Shown one piece after another: positions 1 through 7,265 of a stretch of 64,000 bases of DNA. The stretch lies in the NCBI RefSeq assembly GCF_035978755.1, contig NZ_CP108414.1, forward strand, positions 5,704,001 through 5,768,000, read 5' to 3'. The position numbers and the translations under genes are program-made. Every line of letters begins with the position of its first letter. Within the stretch, counting starts at the first letter, position 1. The notes under the pieces are model-generated. The model was not told where the DNA came from. It saw nothing but the letters and a program-made list of their open reading frames with translations, and did no database searches. Source of the DNA: Streptomyces sp. NBC_01298 (lineage in GTDB: Bacteria; Actinomycetota; Actinomycetes; Streptomycetales; Streptomycetaceae).

Positions 1-749
1 GCGAGGCCCTCGACATCCCCGTCTTCCACGACGACCAGCACGGCACCGCCATCGTGGTCCTCGCCGCCCTCACCAACGCACTGCGCGTGGTGGGCAAGGC
101 CGTTGGCGACGTCAAGGTCGTCATGTCGGGCGCCGGCGCCGCCGGTACCGCGATCCTCAAGCTGCTCCTCGCCGCCGGCGTCAAGAACGCCGTCAGCGCC
201 GACATCCACGGTGTCGTGCACGCGGACCGCCCCGACCTCGTCGACGCGGCCGCGGACTCCCCGCTGCGCTGGATCGCCGACAACACCAACCCCGAGGGCT
301 ACACGGGCACTCTGAAGGAGGCCGTGGTCGGCGCCGACGTGTTCATCGGCGTCTCGGCCCCCAACGTCCTGTCCGGCGAGGACGTGGCCGCCATGGCGGA
401 AGGCGCGATCGTGTTCGCGCTCGCGAACCCGGACCCCGAGGTGGACCCGGCGATCGCCCGCCAGACCGCGGCCGTCGTGGCCACGGGCCGGTCCGACTTC
501 CCGAACCAGATCAACAACGTGCTGGTCTTCCCGGGCGTCTTCCGCGGTCTGCTGGACGCCCAGTCCCGCACCGTGAACACCGACATGATGCTGGCCGCCG
601 CGAGCGCCCTGGCCGACGTGGTCGGCGAGGACGAGCTGAACGCGAACTACATCATCCCGTCGGTCTTCAACGACAAGGTCGCCGGCGCGGTCGCCGGAGC
701 CGTCCGCAAGGCCGCCTCCGCGGCCGTGACGGCGCCCACCTCCGTCTGA
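1..749 (+). CDS. NAD(P)-dependent malic enzyme, C-terminal part (5' end outside window)
   Basis: Oxidative decarboxylation of malate to pyruvate in the cytoplasm. The reading frame is open from base 3, so the N-terminal half lies before the window. The visible part begins with the conserved FHDDQHGTA segment. It then has a Rossmann dinucleotide-binding stretch with a glycine-rich SGAGAAGTA motif (about 110-160 nt) and the typical FALANPDPEV and SDFPNQINN segments of malic enzymes. It stops at TGA 747-749. The hupA gene follows in the same direction after about 320 bp, so the two are probably separate transcripts. In streptomycetes I recall the same pair as neighbours. The cofactor (NAD or NADP) cannot be read from the sequence. 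Confidence 0.93.
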   Translation, partial: EALDIPVFHDDQHGTAIVVLAALTNALRVVGKAVGDVKVVMSGAGAAGTAILKLLLAAGVKNAVSADIHGVVHADRPDLVDAAADSPLRWIADNTNPEGYTGTLKEAVVGADVFIGVSAPNVLSGEDVAAMAEGAIVFALANPDPEVDPAIARQTAAVVATGRSDFPNQINNVLVFPGVFRGLLDAQSRTVNTDMMLAAASALADVVGEDELNANYIIPSVFNDKVAGAVAGAVRKAASAAVTAPTSV

Positions 750-970
750 TCCCCGGCGCGTCGCGGGATGCGGGCCCCCCGGGCCGCCCATAGGGTTGCG
801 GGGATGCCCGCGTGGCCCGCGGTCCGCGTCGTCCGGACACCCGTCCGGACGCCTTCTGGCGCGGACGGAGCGTCACCGCGGCGTGACTGTGGCGCTTTTC
901 GTGTGACCCCGGCGGGTGCCGGATTGGCTTTCCCGCCGGTGGTGGGGGCAGGATGCGTAACCGGGCGAGA

Positions 971-988
971 GGGTCTGACGTCAGACCC
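971..988. promoter_or_regulatory. Perfect 18-bp palindrome upstream of hupA
   Basis: GGGTCTGACGTCAGACCC is its own reverse complement over 18 bases and ends 82 bp before the hupA ATG. It is the only clear structure in the 321-bp gap 750-1070 between malic enzyme and hupA; the rest is GC-rich with short GTCCGGAC repeats near 831-853. A perfect two-fold site at this distance suggests a dimeric regulator of hupA. The protein is unknown. Confidence 0.5.
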
Positions 989-1070
989 GGGTCCGGGGAC
1001 TGTCCTAGGGCCCTGGCAGCATCGGCTTCGATCTCACGCCTCTAAGGCACGTTGAACACGGGAGTACAAC

Positions 1071-1352
1071 ATGAACCGCAGTGAGCTGGTGGCCGCTCTG
1101 TCCGAGCGCGCCGAGGTGACCCGCAAGGACGCCGACGCCGTTCTGGCCGCGCTCGCCGAGACCGTCGGCGAGATTGTCGCCAAGGGCGACGAGAAGGTCA
1201 CCATCCCCGGCTTCCTGACCTTCGAGCGCACCCACCGTGCCGCTCGCACCGCGCGCAACCCGCAGACCGGCGACCCCATCCAGATCCCGGCCGGCTACAG
1301 CGTGAAGGTCTCCGCGGGCTCCAAGCTCAAGGAAGCCGCCAAGGGCAAGTAG
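1071..1352 (+). CDS. hupA: HU-family nucleoid-associated DNA-binding protein
   Basis: A 93-residue histone-like protein that bends and compacts DNA as a dimer. The HU fold is visible from MNRSELVAALSERA (helix 1), through KVTIPGFLTFERT, to the beta-arm signature RTARNPQTGDPIQIPA that inserts in the minor groove. The length is that of the short vegetative HupA type; it lacks the long lysine/alanine-rich tail of HupS. The ATG at 1071 follows GGGAG closely. A palindrome lies upstream (971-988) and two strong hairpins follow (1427-1458, 1492-1539), so it is probably monocistronic. Confidence 0.95.
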   Translation: MNRSELVAALSERAEVTRKDADAVLAALAETVGEIVAKGDEKVTIPGFLTFERTHRAARTARNPQTGDPIQIPAGYSVKVSAGSKLKEAAKGK

Positions 1353-1426
1353 TCCGCCCTTGTGCCGAGGGCCGCACCGGCCCCCGGGACGGCAGTAGGA
1401 CGCAGTACGTGACAAGCGGTACGCCA

Positions 1427-1458
1427 GAGGCGGCCACCCGGCACCGGGTGGCCGCCTC
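1427..1458 (+). terminator. Hairpin terminator after hupA
   Basis: A 14-bp perfect stem (arms 1427-1440 and 1445-1458) closes a GCAC loop. It lies 75 bp after the hupA stop. No U-tract follows, which is usual in streptomycetes. Confidence 0.7.
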
Positions 1459-1491
1459 CGGCGCTTCCGGAGGGCGAGTGGCCTCCGGGAG

Positions 1492-1539
1492 CCAGAACGC
1501 CCCCACGGGCCCTGTACGGGGCCCGTGGGGGCGTTCTGG
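1492..1539. terminator. Perfect 21-bp hairpin between convergent hupA and murA
   Basis: Arms 1492-1512 and 1519-1539 are exact reverse complements over 21 bases with a 6-base loop. It sits 27 bp beyond the murA stop and after the hupA terminator, so it can stop transcription from either side. Confidence 0.8.
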
Positions 1540-1566
1540 GACGGTCTGGGTGGATCTACGCCCGTG

Positions 1567-2910
1567 TCAGACGAGGTCCCCGCCCGGGAGCTCGACCTTG
1601 GCGCCCAGTTCCACGAGCTTCTCCATGAAGTTCTCGTAGCCCCGGTTGATCAGGTCGATGCCGTGGACCCGCGAGGTGCCCTCGGCGGCGAGCGCCGCGA
1701 TCAGGTACGAGAACCCGCCGCGCAGGTCGGGGATGACCAGGTCGGCGCCCTGGAGCTTGGTGGGCCCCGAGACGACGGCCGAGTGCAGGAAGTTGCGCTG
1801 GCCGAAACGGCAGGCGCTGCCGCCCAGGCACTCCCGGTAGAGCTGGATGTGCGCACCCATCTGGTTGAGCGCGGAGGTGAAGCCCAGGCGGGATTCGTAG
1901 ACCGTCTCGTGGACGATCGACAGGCCGGCGGCCTGGGTCAGCGCCACGACCAGCGGCTGCTGCCAGTCGGTCTGGAAGCCGGGGTGGACGTCCGTCTCCA
2001 GCGCGATGGCGTTGAGCGGACCGCCCGGGTGCCAGAAGCGGATGCCGTCGTCGTCGATCTCGAACGCCCCGCCGACCCGGCGGAAGGTGTTCAGGAAGGT
2101 CATCATCGAACGCTGCTGCGCGCCGCGCACGTAGATGTTGCCGCCCGTGGCGAGGGCCGCGGACGCCCAGGAGGCGGCTTCCAGCCGGTCCGGGAGCGCC
2201 TTGTGGTTGTAGCCGCCGAGGCGGTCCACGCCGGTGATCCGGATGGTCCGGTCGGTGTCGACGGAGATGATCGCGCCCATCTTCTGCAGGACGCAGATGA
2301 GGTCTTCGATCTCCGGTTCGACGGCGGCGTTGCTGAGCTCGGTGACGCCCTCGGCCAGGACGGCCGTCAGCAGCACCTGCTCGGTCGAGCCGACCGACGG
2401 GTAGGGCAGGCGGATCTTGCAGCCGCGCAGGCGCTGCGGGGCCTCCAGGTACTGACCGCCCTCGCGCTTCTCGATGGTCGCGCCGAACTGGCGGAGCACC
2501 TCGAAGTGGAAGTCGATCGGCCGGCCGCCGATGTCGCAGCCGCCCAGGCCCGGGATGAAGGCGTGGCCGAGGCGGTGCAGCAGCGGGCCGCAGAAGAGGA
2601 TCGGGATGCGCGAGGAGCCCGCGTGCGCGTCGATGTCGGCGACGTTCGCGCTCTCGACGTGCGAGGGGTCGAGCACCAGCTCGCCCGGTTCGTCGCCGGG
2701 CCTGACGGTCACCCCGTGCAGCTGGAGCAGCCCGCGCACGACCCGGACGTCCCGGATGTCGGGAACGTTGCGCAGCCGGCTGGGCTCACTGCCGAGCAGG
2801 GCGGCGACCATCGCCTTGGGTACGAGGTTCTTCGCGCCGCGGACACGGATCTCGCCCTCGAGCGGGGTTCCGCCGTGGACAAGCAGTACATCGTCACTGA
2901 TGCCGGTCAT
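1567..2910 (-). CDS. murA: UDP-N-acetylglucosamine 1-carboxyvinyltransferase
   Basis: First committed step of peptidoglycan synthesis: transfer of enolpyruvate from PEP to UDP-GlcNAc in the cytoplasm. The 447-residue protein shows the EPSP-synthase-like fold with the N-terminal GAKNLVPKAMVAALL segment. The active-site cysteine is in GLGGCDIGGRPID (about C125), so it should be of the fosfomycin-sensitive Cys type. The ATG at 2910 (MTGISDDVLL) was chosen because homologues begin there. The frame stays open 19 codons further upstream, but with proline-rich sequence unlike the family. It converges with hupA and is divergent from the YqgE-like gene. Streptomycetes often carry a second MurA, which is not seen here. 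Confidence 0.95.
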   Translation of the reverse strand: MTGISDDVLLVHGGTPLEGEIRVRGAKNLVPKAMVAALLGSEPSRLRNVPDIRDVRVVRGLLQLHGVTVRPGDEPGELVLDPSHVESANVADIDAHAGSSRIPILFCGPLLHRLGHAFIPGLGGCDIGGRPIDFHFEVLRQFGATIEKREGGQYLEAPQRLRGCKIRLPYPSVGSTEQVLLTAVLAEGVTELSNAAVEPEIEDLICVLQKMGAIISVDTDRTIRITGVDRLGGYNHKALPDRLEAASWASAALATGGNIYVRGAQQRSMMTFLNTFRRVGGAFEIDDDGIRFWHPGGPLNAIALETDVHPGFQTDWQQPLVVALTQAAGLSIVHETVYESRLGFTSALNQMGAHIQLYRECLGGSACRFGQRNFLHSAVVSGPTKLQGADLVIPDLRGGFSYLIAALAAEGTSRVHGIDLINRGYENFMEKLVELGAKVELPGGDLV

Positions 2911-3183
2911 GAATCTCGCGTTCCGGAGAGGGGTGGGCAGGGGGCCAGTGAAAAGGGTAAGGGGCATGCCCCCCTTGTTCGTAAGGCTGACGGGGCCGTA
3001 GGACTGTCATGAATTCGGCACAACACCCTGGGTGCCCGCCAGGTGGCGGAGCGTCTCCTTCCGCCCGGGGTCCGGCCGGAGGGCCGTGCGCGCCCCGAAC
3101 TGCCGCCGTGCGCCCTGAGCTGCGCGGGATCCCGATGTGCCGCTCACTCCCCCTCACGGGCGAATGTGCGAGACCATGTGGCC

Positions 3184-3744
3184 ATGACCGAGGTGTCCTC
3201 CCTCACAGGGCGGCTGCTCGTGGCCACCCCCGCCCTCGCGGACCCGAATTTCGACCGCGCGGTCGTCCTGCTGCTCGACCACGACGACCAAGGCTCGCTC
3301 GGTGTCGTCCTCAACCGCCCCACCCCGGTGGGCGTCGGCGACGTCCTGCTGCCCTGGGCTCCGCTGGCCAAGGACCCCGGCGTGGTCTTCCAGGGCGGCC
3401 CGGTGGCGCTGGACTCGGCGCTGGGGCTGGCGGTCATCCCGGGCGAGGAGGGGCCGCTCGGCTGGCGCCGGGTGCACGGGGCGATCGGCCTGGTGGACCT
3501 GGAGGCCCCGCCCGAACTCCTCGCGGCGGCCCTGGGGGGCCTGCGCATCTTCGCCGGGTACTCGGGCTGGGGCCCGGGGCAGCTGGAGGAGGAACTGGGC
3601 GTGGGCGCCTGGTACGTGGTCGATTCCGAGCCGGGCGACGTCTCCTTCCCGGATCCGGAACGGCTGTGGCGAGCCGTGCTGCGGCGCCAGCGCAGCGAGC
3701 TGGCCATGGTGGCCACGTACGCGGACGACCCGTCGCTGAACTGA
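3184..3744 (+). CDS. YqgE/AlgH family protein (UPF0301)
   Basis: A 186-residue cytoplasmic protein of the YqgE/AlgH family, whose biochemical role is not established. Typical family segments are visible: LTGRLLVATPALADPNFDRAV at the start, GVVLNRPT, FQGGPV and the GYSGWGPGQLEEEL motif near residue 120. The ATG at 3184 is preferred because the open frame upstream codes for non-conserved Arg/Pro-rich sequence. The gene is divergent from murA (273 bp between starts) and is followed 72 bp later by the DUF3039 gene. Confidence 0.88.
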   Translation: MTEVSSLTGRLLVATPALADPNFDRAVVLLLDHDDQGSLGVVLNRPTPVGVGDVLLPWAPLAKDPGVVFQGGPVALDSALGLAVIPGEEGPLGWRRVHGAIGLVDLEAPPELLAAALGGLRIFAGYSGWGPGQLEEELGVGAWYVVDSEPGDVSFPDPERLWRAVLRRQRSELAMVATYADDPSLN

Positions 3745-3816
3745 GCCCGGGGCCGGGGCGGCCGCGGGGGCCGGTGCGGATCCCTCGCGCGCGAGGGACT
3801 CGGTACCCTGGCAGTC

Positions 3817-4104
3817 ATGAGCACTCTTGAGCCCGATCGCGGGACTGGTACGGGGACCCTCGTAGAGCCGACGCCGCAGGTGTCCCACGGCGACGGCGAC
3901 CACGAGCGCTTCGCCCACTACGTCCAGAAGGACAAGATCATGGAGAGCGCGCTCGGGGGCACCCCCGTCGTCGCGCTCTGCGGCAAGGTCTGGGTGCCGG
4001 GCCGGGACCCGAAGAAGTACCCGGTCTGCCCCATGTGCAAGGAGATCTACGAGTCCATGGGCCCCGGCGGGGACAAGGACAAGGGCGGCAAGGACGGGAA
4101 GTAG
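3817..4104 (+). CDS. DUF3039 family protein
   Basis: A 95-residue protein matching the actinobacterial DUF3039 pattern. It has the conserved core DKIMESALGGTPVVALCGK, then a cysteine pair in VCPMCKEIY that with the upstream ALC could hold a metal. The N-terminus (Gly/Thr-rich) and C-terminus (Lys/Gly-rich, ending GGKDGK) are low complexity. Function is unknown. A terminator hairpin follows 26 bp later. Confidence 0.85.
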   Translation: MSTLEPDRGTGTGTLVEPTPQVSHGDGDHERFAHYVQKDKIMESALGGTPVVALCGKVWVPGRDPKKYPVCPMCKEIYESMGPGGDKDKGGKDGK

Positions 4105-4130
4105 TCCTCCGGCCCTCCTGGAACGGGACG

Positions 4131-4169
4131 AAGGCCCTCGGTGCGCACACGTGCGCCCGGGGGCCTTTT
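4131..4169 (+). terminator. Hairpin terminator after DUF3039 gene
   Basis: AAGGCCC...GGGCCTT outer arms with an inner GTGCGCAC/GTGCGC stem are followed by TTTT. It lies between the DUF3039 stop and the hexosaminidase gene. Confidence 0.8.
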
Positions 4170-4221
4170 CCGTGCCCCGGGGGCGGGTTAGGGTCGCCGC
4201 ATCAGCGCCATGTGAAACGTG

Positions 4222-4240
4222 CGTTGCACATGCTGCAACG
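4222..4240. promoter_or_regulatory. Inverted repeat at the hexosaminidase ribosome-binding site
   Basis: CGTTGCA and TGCAACG flank the 5-base spacer CATGC and end 1-2 bases before the GTGGAGGAG ribosome-binding site of the GH20 gene. The TTGCA...TGCAA form resembles operators of LacI/GalR-type sugar regulators. It does not match the dre site of DasR. Binding here would block transcription or translation start. Confidence 0.45.
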
Positions 4241-4257
4241 GTGGAGGAGCCGATCCC

Positions 4258-5907
4258 ATGCCCGAGTTGATCCCGCAGCCCCGGTACGCGCGATTCCTGC
4301 CCGACGCCGGCACCTACGAGCTCACCGACCCGCTGCTCGACGCCGCTCCCGGTACCGAGGGCGCCGCCCGCTGGCTGCGCCGCGAACTCGGCGCGGCCAC
4401 CGGCTGGGCGCTGCCGGCCCCGGCCCGCGGGGAGGCGTCCGGCGAACGCCCGGTCATCCGGCTCGCGCTGCGCCCGGACATCGCGCGGGGGACCGGGGCC
4501 GAGTCGTACGAGGTCCACGTCGCGGCCTGCTCCGTCCTCCTGGAGGGCGCCGATGAGGCGGGCCTCTTCTATGCCGCCCAGACGCTGCGTCAGCTCCTGG
4601 GCGCCGACGCGTACCGGCGGGCGCCGCTGCCCGGAGCGGTGTGGCGGCTGCCGGTCGGCGATCTCCAGGACGGGCCCCGCTTCGGCTGGCGCGGGCTGAT
4701 GCTCGACGTGGCCCGGCACTTCATGCCCAAGGACGCGGTGCTGCGGTACGTCGACCTGCTCGCCGCCCACAAGCTCAACGTGCTGCACCTGCACCTGACG
4801 GACGACCAGGGCTGGCGGGTCGAGATCAAGCGCTACCCGCGGCTCACCGAGGTCGGCGCCTGGCGGGCCCGCAGCCGGTGGGGCCACCGGGCCTCGCCGC
4901 TCTGGAACGAGACCCCGCACGGCGGCTTCTACACCCAGGACGACCTGCGCGAGATCGTCGCGTACGCGGCGGAGCGGCACGTGCGGGTGGTGCCGGAGAT
5001 CGACGTGCCGGGGCACTCGCAGGCCGCGATCGCCGCGTACCCGGAGCTCGGGAACACCGACGTGGTGGACACGGCGGCGCTGGAGGTGTGGGACGACTGG
5101 GGCGTCAACGAGAACGTGCTCGCGCCCACCGAGGCCGTCCTGCGGTTCTACGAGGGGGTCTTCGAGGAGCTGCTGGAGATCTTCCCGCCGGAGGTCTCGC
5201 CCTTCGTGCACGTGGGCGGCGACGAGTGCCCCAAGGCGCAGTGGAAGGCCTCCGCGGCGGCGCGGGAGCGGATCCGGGAGCTGGGGGTCGACGGCGAGGA
5301 CGGTCTGCAGTCCTGGTTCATCCGGCACTTCGACGGCTGGCTCGCGGAGCGCGGCCGCCGGCTCATCGGCTGGGACGAGATCCTGGAGGGCGGACTGGCC
5401 CCGGGAGCGGCCGTGTCCTCCTGGCGCGGCTACGAGGGCGGCATCGCCGCCGCGGAGGCCGGCCACGACGTGGTGATGTGCCCCGAGCAGCAGGTGTACC
5501 TGGACCACCGTCAGGCGGGCGGCGAGGACGAGCCGATGCCCATCGGGTACGTGAGGACATTGGAGGATGTGTACCGGTTCGAGCCGGTTCCGCCGAAGTT
5601 GTCCGAGGAGGCCGCCGCCCACGTGCTGGGCGCGCAGGCCAACGTGTGGACCGAGGTGATGGAGGACCAGAGCCGCGTCGACTACCAGGTGTTCCCGCGC
5701 CTCGCGGCCTTCGCCGAGGTGGTGTGGTCCCGGCTGCCGGAGCCCGCGGAGCGGGACTACGCGGACTTCGAGGCGCGGATGGCGGCCCACTACCGGCGGC
5801 TGGACGCCCTCGGGGTCGACTACCGGCGACCGGGCGGCCCGTTGCCGTGGCAGCGCCGGCCCGGAGTGCTCGGACGCCCGATCGAGGGAGCGCCCCCGAA
5901 CGTGTGA
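4258..5907 (+). CDS. Beta-N-acetylhexosaminidase, glycoside hydrolase family 20
   Basis: Removes terminal GlcNAc/GalNAc from chitobiose-like or peptidoglycan-derived sugars by substrate-assisted catalysis. In the 549-residue protein an N-terminal GH20b-like domain (about 1-130) precedes the TIM barrel, which starts near FGWRGLMLDVARHFM. The catalytic pair is D322-E323 in HVGGDECPK, and the DDQGWR and EIDVPGHSQA segments are conserved. The ATG at 4258 has GGAGG 8 bases upstream. No signal peptide is visible, so the enzyme is probably intracellular and acts on imported di- or oligosaccharides. This fits the GlcNAc PTS genes at 52.6-56.1 kb. Confidence 0.93.
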   Translation: MPELIPQPRYARFLPDAGTYELTDPLLDAAPGTEGAARWLRRELGAATGWALPAPARGEASGERPVIRLALRPDIARGTGAESYEVHVAACSVLLEGADEAGLFYAAQTLRQLLGADAYRRAPLPGAVWRLPVGDLQDGPRFGWRGLMLDVARHFMPKDAVLRYVDLLAAHKLNVLHLHLTDDQGWRVEIKRYPRLTEVGAWRARSRWGHRASPLWNETPHGGFYTQDDLREIVAYAAERHVRVVPEIDVPGHSQAAIAAYPELGNTDVVDTAALEVWDDWGVNENVLAPTEAVLRFYEGVFEELLEIFPPEVSPFVHVGGDECPKAQWKASAAARERIRELGVDGEDGLQSWFIRHFDGWLAERGRRLIGWDEILEGGLAPGAAVSSWRGYEGGIAAAEAGHDVVMCPEQQVYLDHRQAGGEDEPMPIGYVRTLEDVYRFEPVPPKLSEEAAAHVLGAQANVWTEVMEDQSRVDYQVFPRLAAFAEVVWSRLPEPAERDYADFEARMAAHYRRLDALGVDYRRPGGPLPWQRRPGVLGRPIEGAPPNV

Positions 5908-5948
5908 CGGGCCCGCGGCGCGGGCCCCGGCTCGGGCCTCCGTCGCGG

Positions 5949-5996
5949 CCGCTGTCCCGGCGGCTGTCCCGGCCGCTGTCCCGACCCCTGTCCAGG
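5949..5996. repeat. Four tandem 12-bp repeats
   Basis: Four head-to-tail variants of CCGCTGTCCCGG (5949-5960, 5961-5972, 5973-5984, 5985-5996). They lie just after the hexosaminidase stop in the 425-bp gap 5908-6332, which otherwise holds the 11-bp repeats at 6061-6115 and a GC-rich promoter region for the oxidoreductase operon. Confidence 0.8.
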
Positions 5997-6060
5997 CGCC
6001 CGGACCGAGGCCCGGACGGAGGCCCGGGGCAGGGTCCCCGGAGCGAGGTCGGGGCGGGGC

Positions 6061-6115
6061 CGGATCACGGGCGGATCGCAGTCGGATTGCAGTCGGATCG
6101 CGGCCGGATCACGGT
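6061..6115. repeat. Five tandem 11-bp repeats
   Basis: Five consecutive 11-mers of the form CGGATCNCGGN start at 6061, 6072, 6083, 6094 and 6105. The 11-bp period is about one helical turn, so each unit would face the same side of the DNA. They end 217 bp before the FAD-subunit start. They could be an iterated binding site or a simple slippage repeat. Confidence 0.8.
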
Positions 6116-6332
6116 GAACGCCGCGGGTGGTGCGGGGGCCCCGCGGAGGGCGTGTTCGCGGGCGGGGGCGGGGTCTTGCGGGGGTGGTGCGCCGGTGGTG
6201 CGCGGGCGGTGGACCCTCGCGTCCGGTGCTCCGGAAGATGTGCCAGAGTTGCCACGTCCCGGCGGTGAGCACGTACCGTACGGCGGACAGGCGTGAGCGC
6301 CGGGACCGGGACATCGGGAAGGGGCAGCTGGG

Positions 6333-7265
6333 TTGACCACGCACGCACCGCACGCACCGCAGGCACGGGACTCGTCCCAGGGGCCCCGCAGCGACCCGCG
6401 GGCGGGGAACGCGGAGCAGTCCGTGACGCTGCCGGCCTCGCTCGACGAGGCCGTGGCGGCGCTCGCGGCCATGCCCGCCGCCGTCCCCGTCGCGGGCGGC
6501 ACCGACCTCATGGCCGCCGTCAACGCGGGACTCCTGCGCCCCGCCGCCCTGGTGGGCCTCGGCCGGATCAACGAGATCCGCGGCTGGCAGTACCAGGACG
6601 GCCACGCGCTGCTCGGCGCCGGTCTCACCCACGCGCGCATGGGCCGGCCCGACTTCGCCGCCCTGATCCCGGCCCTGGCCGCCGCCGCGCGCGCCGCGGG
6701 CCCGCCGCAGATCCGCAACGCCGGCACGCTCGGCGGCAACATCGCCACGGCCGCGCCCACGGGCGACGCGCTGCCCGTGCTGGCCGCGCTGGAGGCCGTG
6801 CTCGTCATCGTCGGGCCCGGCGGGTCGCGGCGCGAGATCCCGGTCTCGCACCTGCTCGCCGGCCGGGAGATGCTCCGCCCCGGAGAGCTGATCGGCTTCG
6901 TGCGGGTGCCGTTGCTGCACGCGCCGCAGGTGTTCCTCAAGGCCACGGGCCGTACGGGACCGGGGCGCGCGGTGGCGTCCGTAGGGCTCGTACTGGACCC
7001 CGCGCGCCGAGGTGTCCGCTGCGCGATCGGCGCGGTCGCCCCGATGCCGCTGCGGCCGCTGGAAGCCGAGCAGTGGGTTGCTTCGTTGATCGACTGGGAC
7101 GGGGACCGCAGCCTGGCCCCCGAGGCGCTCGAAGCCTTCGGCGAGTACGTCGCGGCGGCGTGCGTGCCCGACCAGGGGGAGCCGGTGGCTCCCGCAGTAC
7201 TGCATTTGCGGCGGACGGTGGCCGTGCTGGCACGGAGGGCCCTGGGGAGGGCGCTGAGCTCATGA
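6333..7265 (+). CDS. Xanthine dehydrogenase family, FAD-binding subunit
   Basis: FAD-binding subunit of a three-component molybdenum hydroxylase (xanthine dehydrogenase / CO dehydrogenase medium-chain type). It shuttles electrons from the 2Fe-2S subunit to the acceptor. The 310-residue protein has the FAD-contacting VPVAGGTDLMAAV (about 50-62) and the QIRNAGTLGGNIATAAPTGD pyrophosphate loop. The start is a TTG at 6333 preceded by GGAAGGGG. A GTG at 6422 would drop a 30-residue low-complexity N-terminus and cannot be excluded. Its stop overlaps the next start by 4 bases (ATGA), so the three subunits are translationally coupled. Confidence 0.9.
   Translation: MTTHAPHAPQARDSSQGPRSDPRAGNAEQSVTLPASLDEAVAALAAMPAAVPVAGGTDLMAAVNAGLLRPAALVGLGRINEIRGWQYQDGHALLGAGLTHARMGRPDFAALIPALAAAARAAGPPQIRNAGTLGGNIATAAPTGDALPVLAALEAVLVIVGPGGSRREIPVSHLLAGREMLRPGELIGFVRVPLLHAPQVFLKATGRTGPGRAVASVGLVLDPARRGVRCAIGAVAPMPLRPLEAEQWVASLIDWDGDRSLAPEALEAFGEYVAAACVPDQGEPVAPAVLHLRRTVAVLARRALGRALSS

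Noticed and set aside
3154..5790. An 878-codon open frame on the minus strand
   Set aside because: Antisense to YqgE-like, DUF3039 and hexosaminidase genes, each with clear family motifs; the translation is repetitive His/Arg/Leu/Val without any fold.
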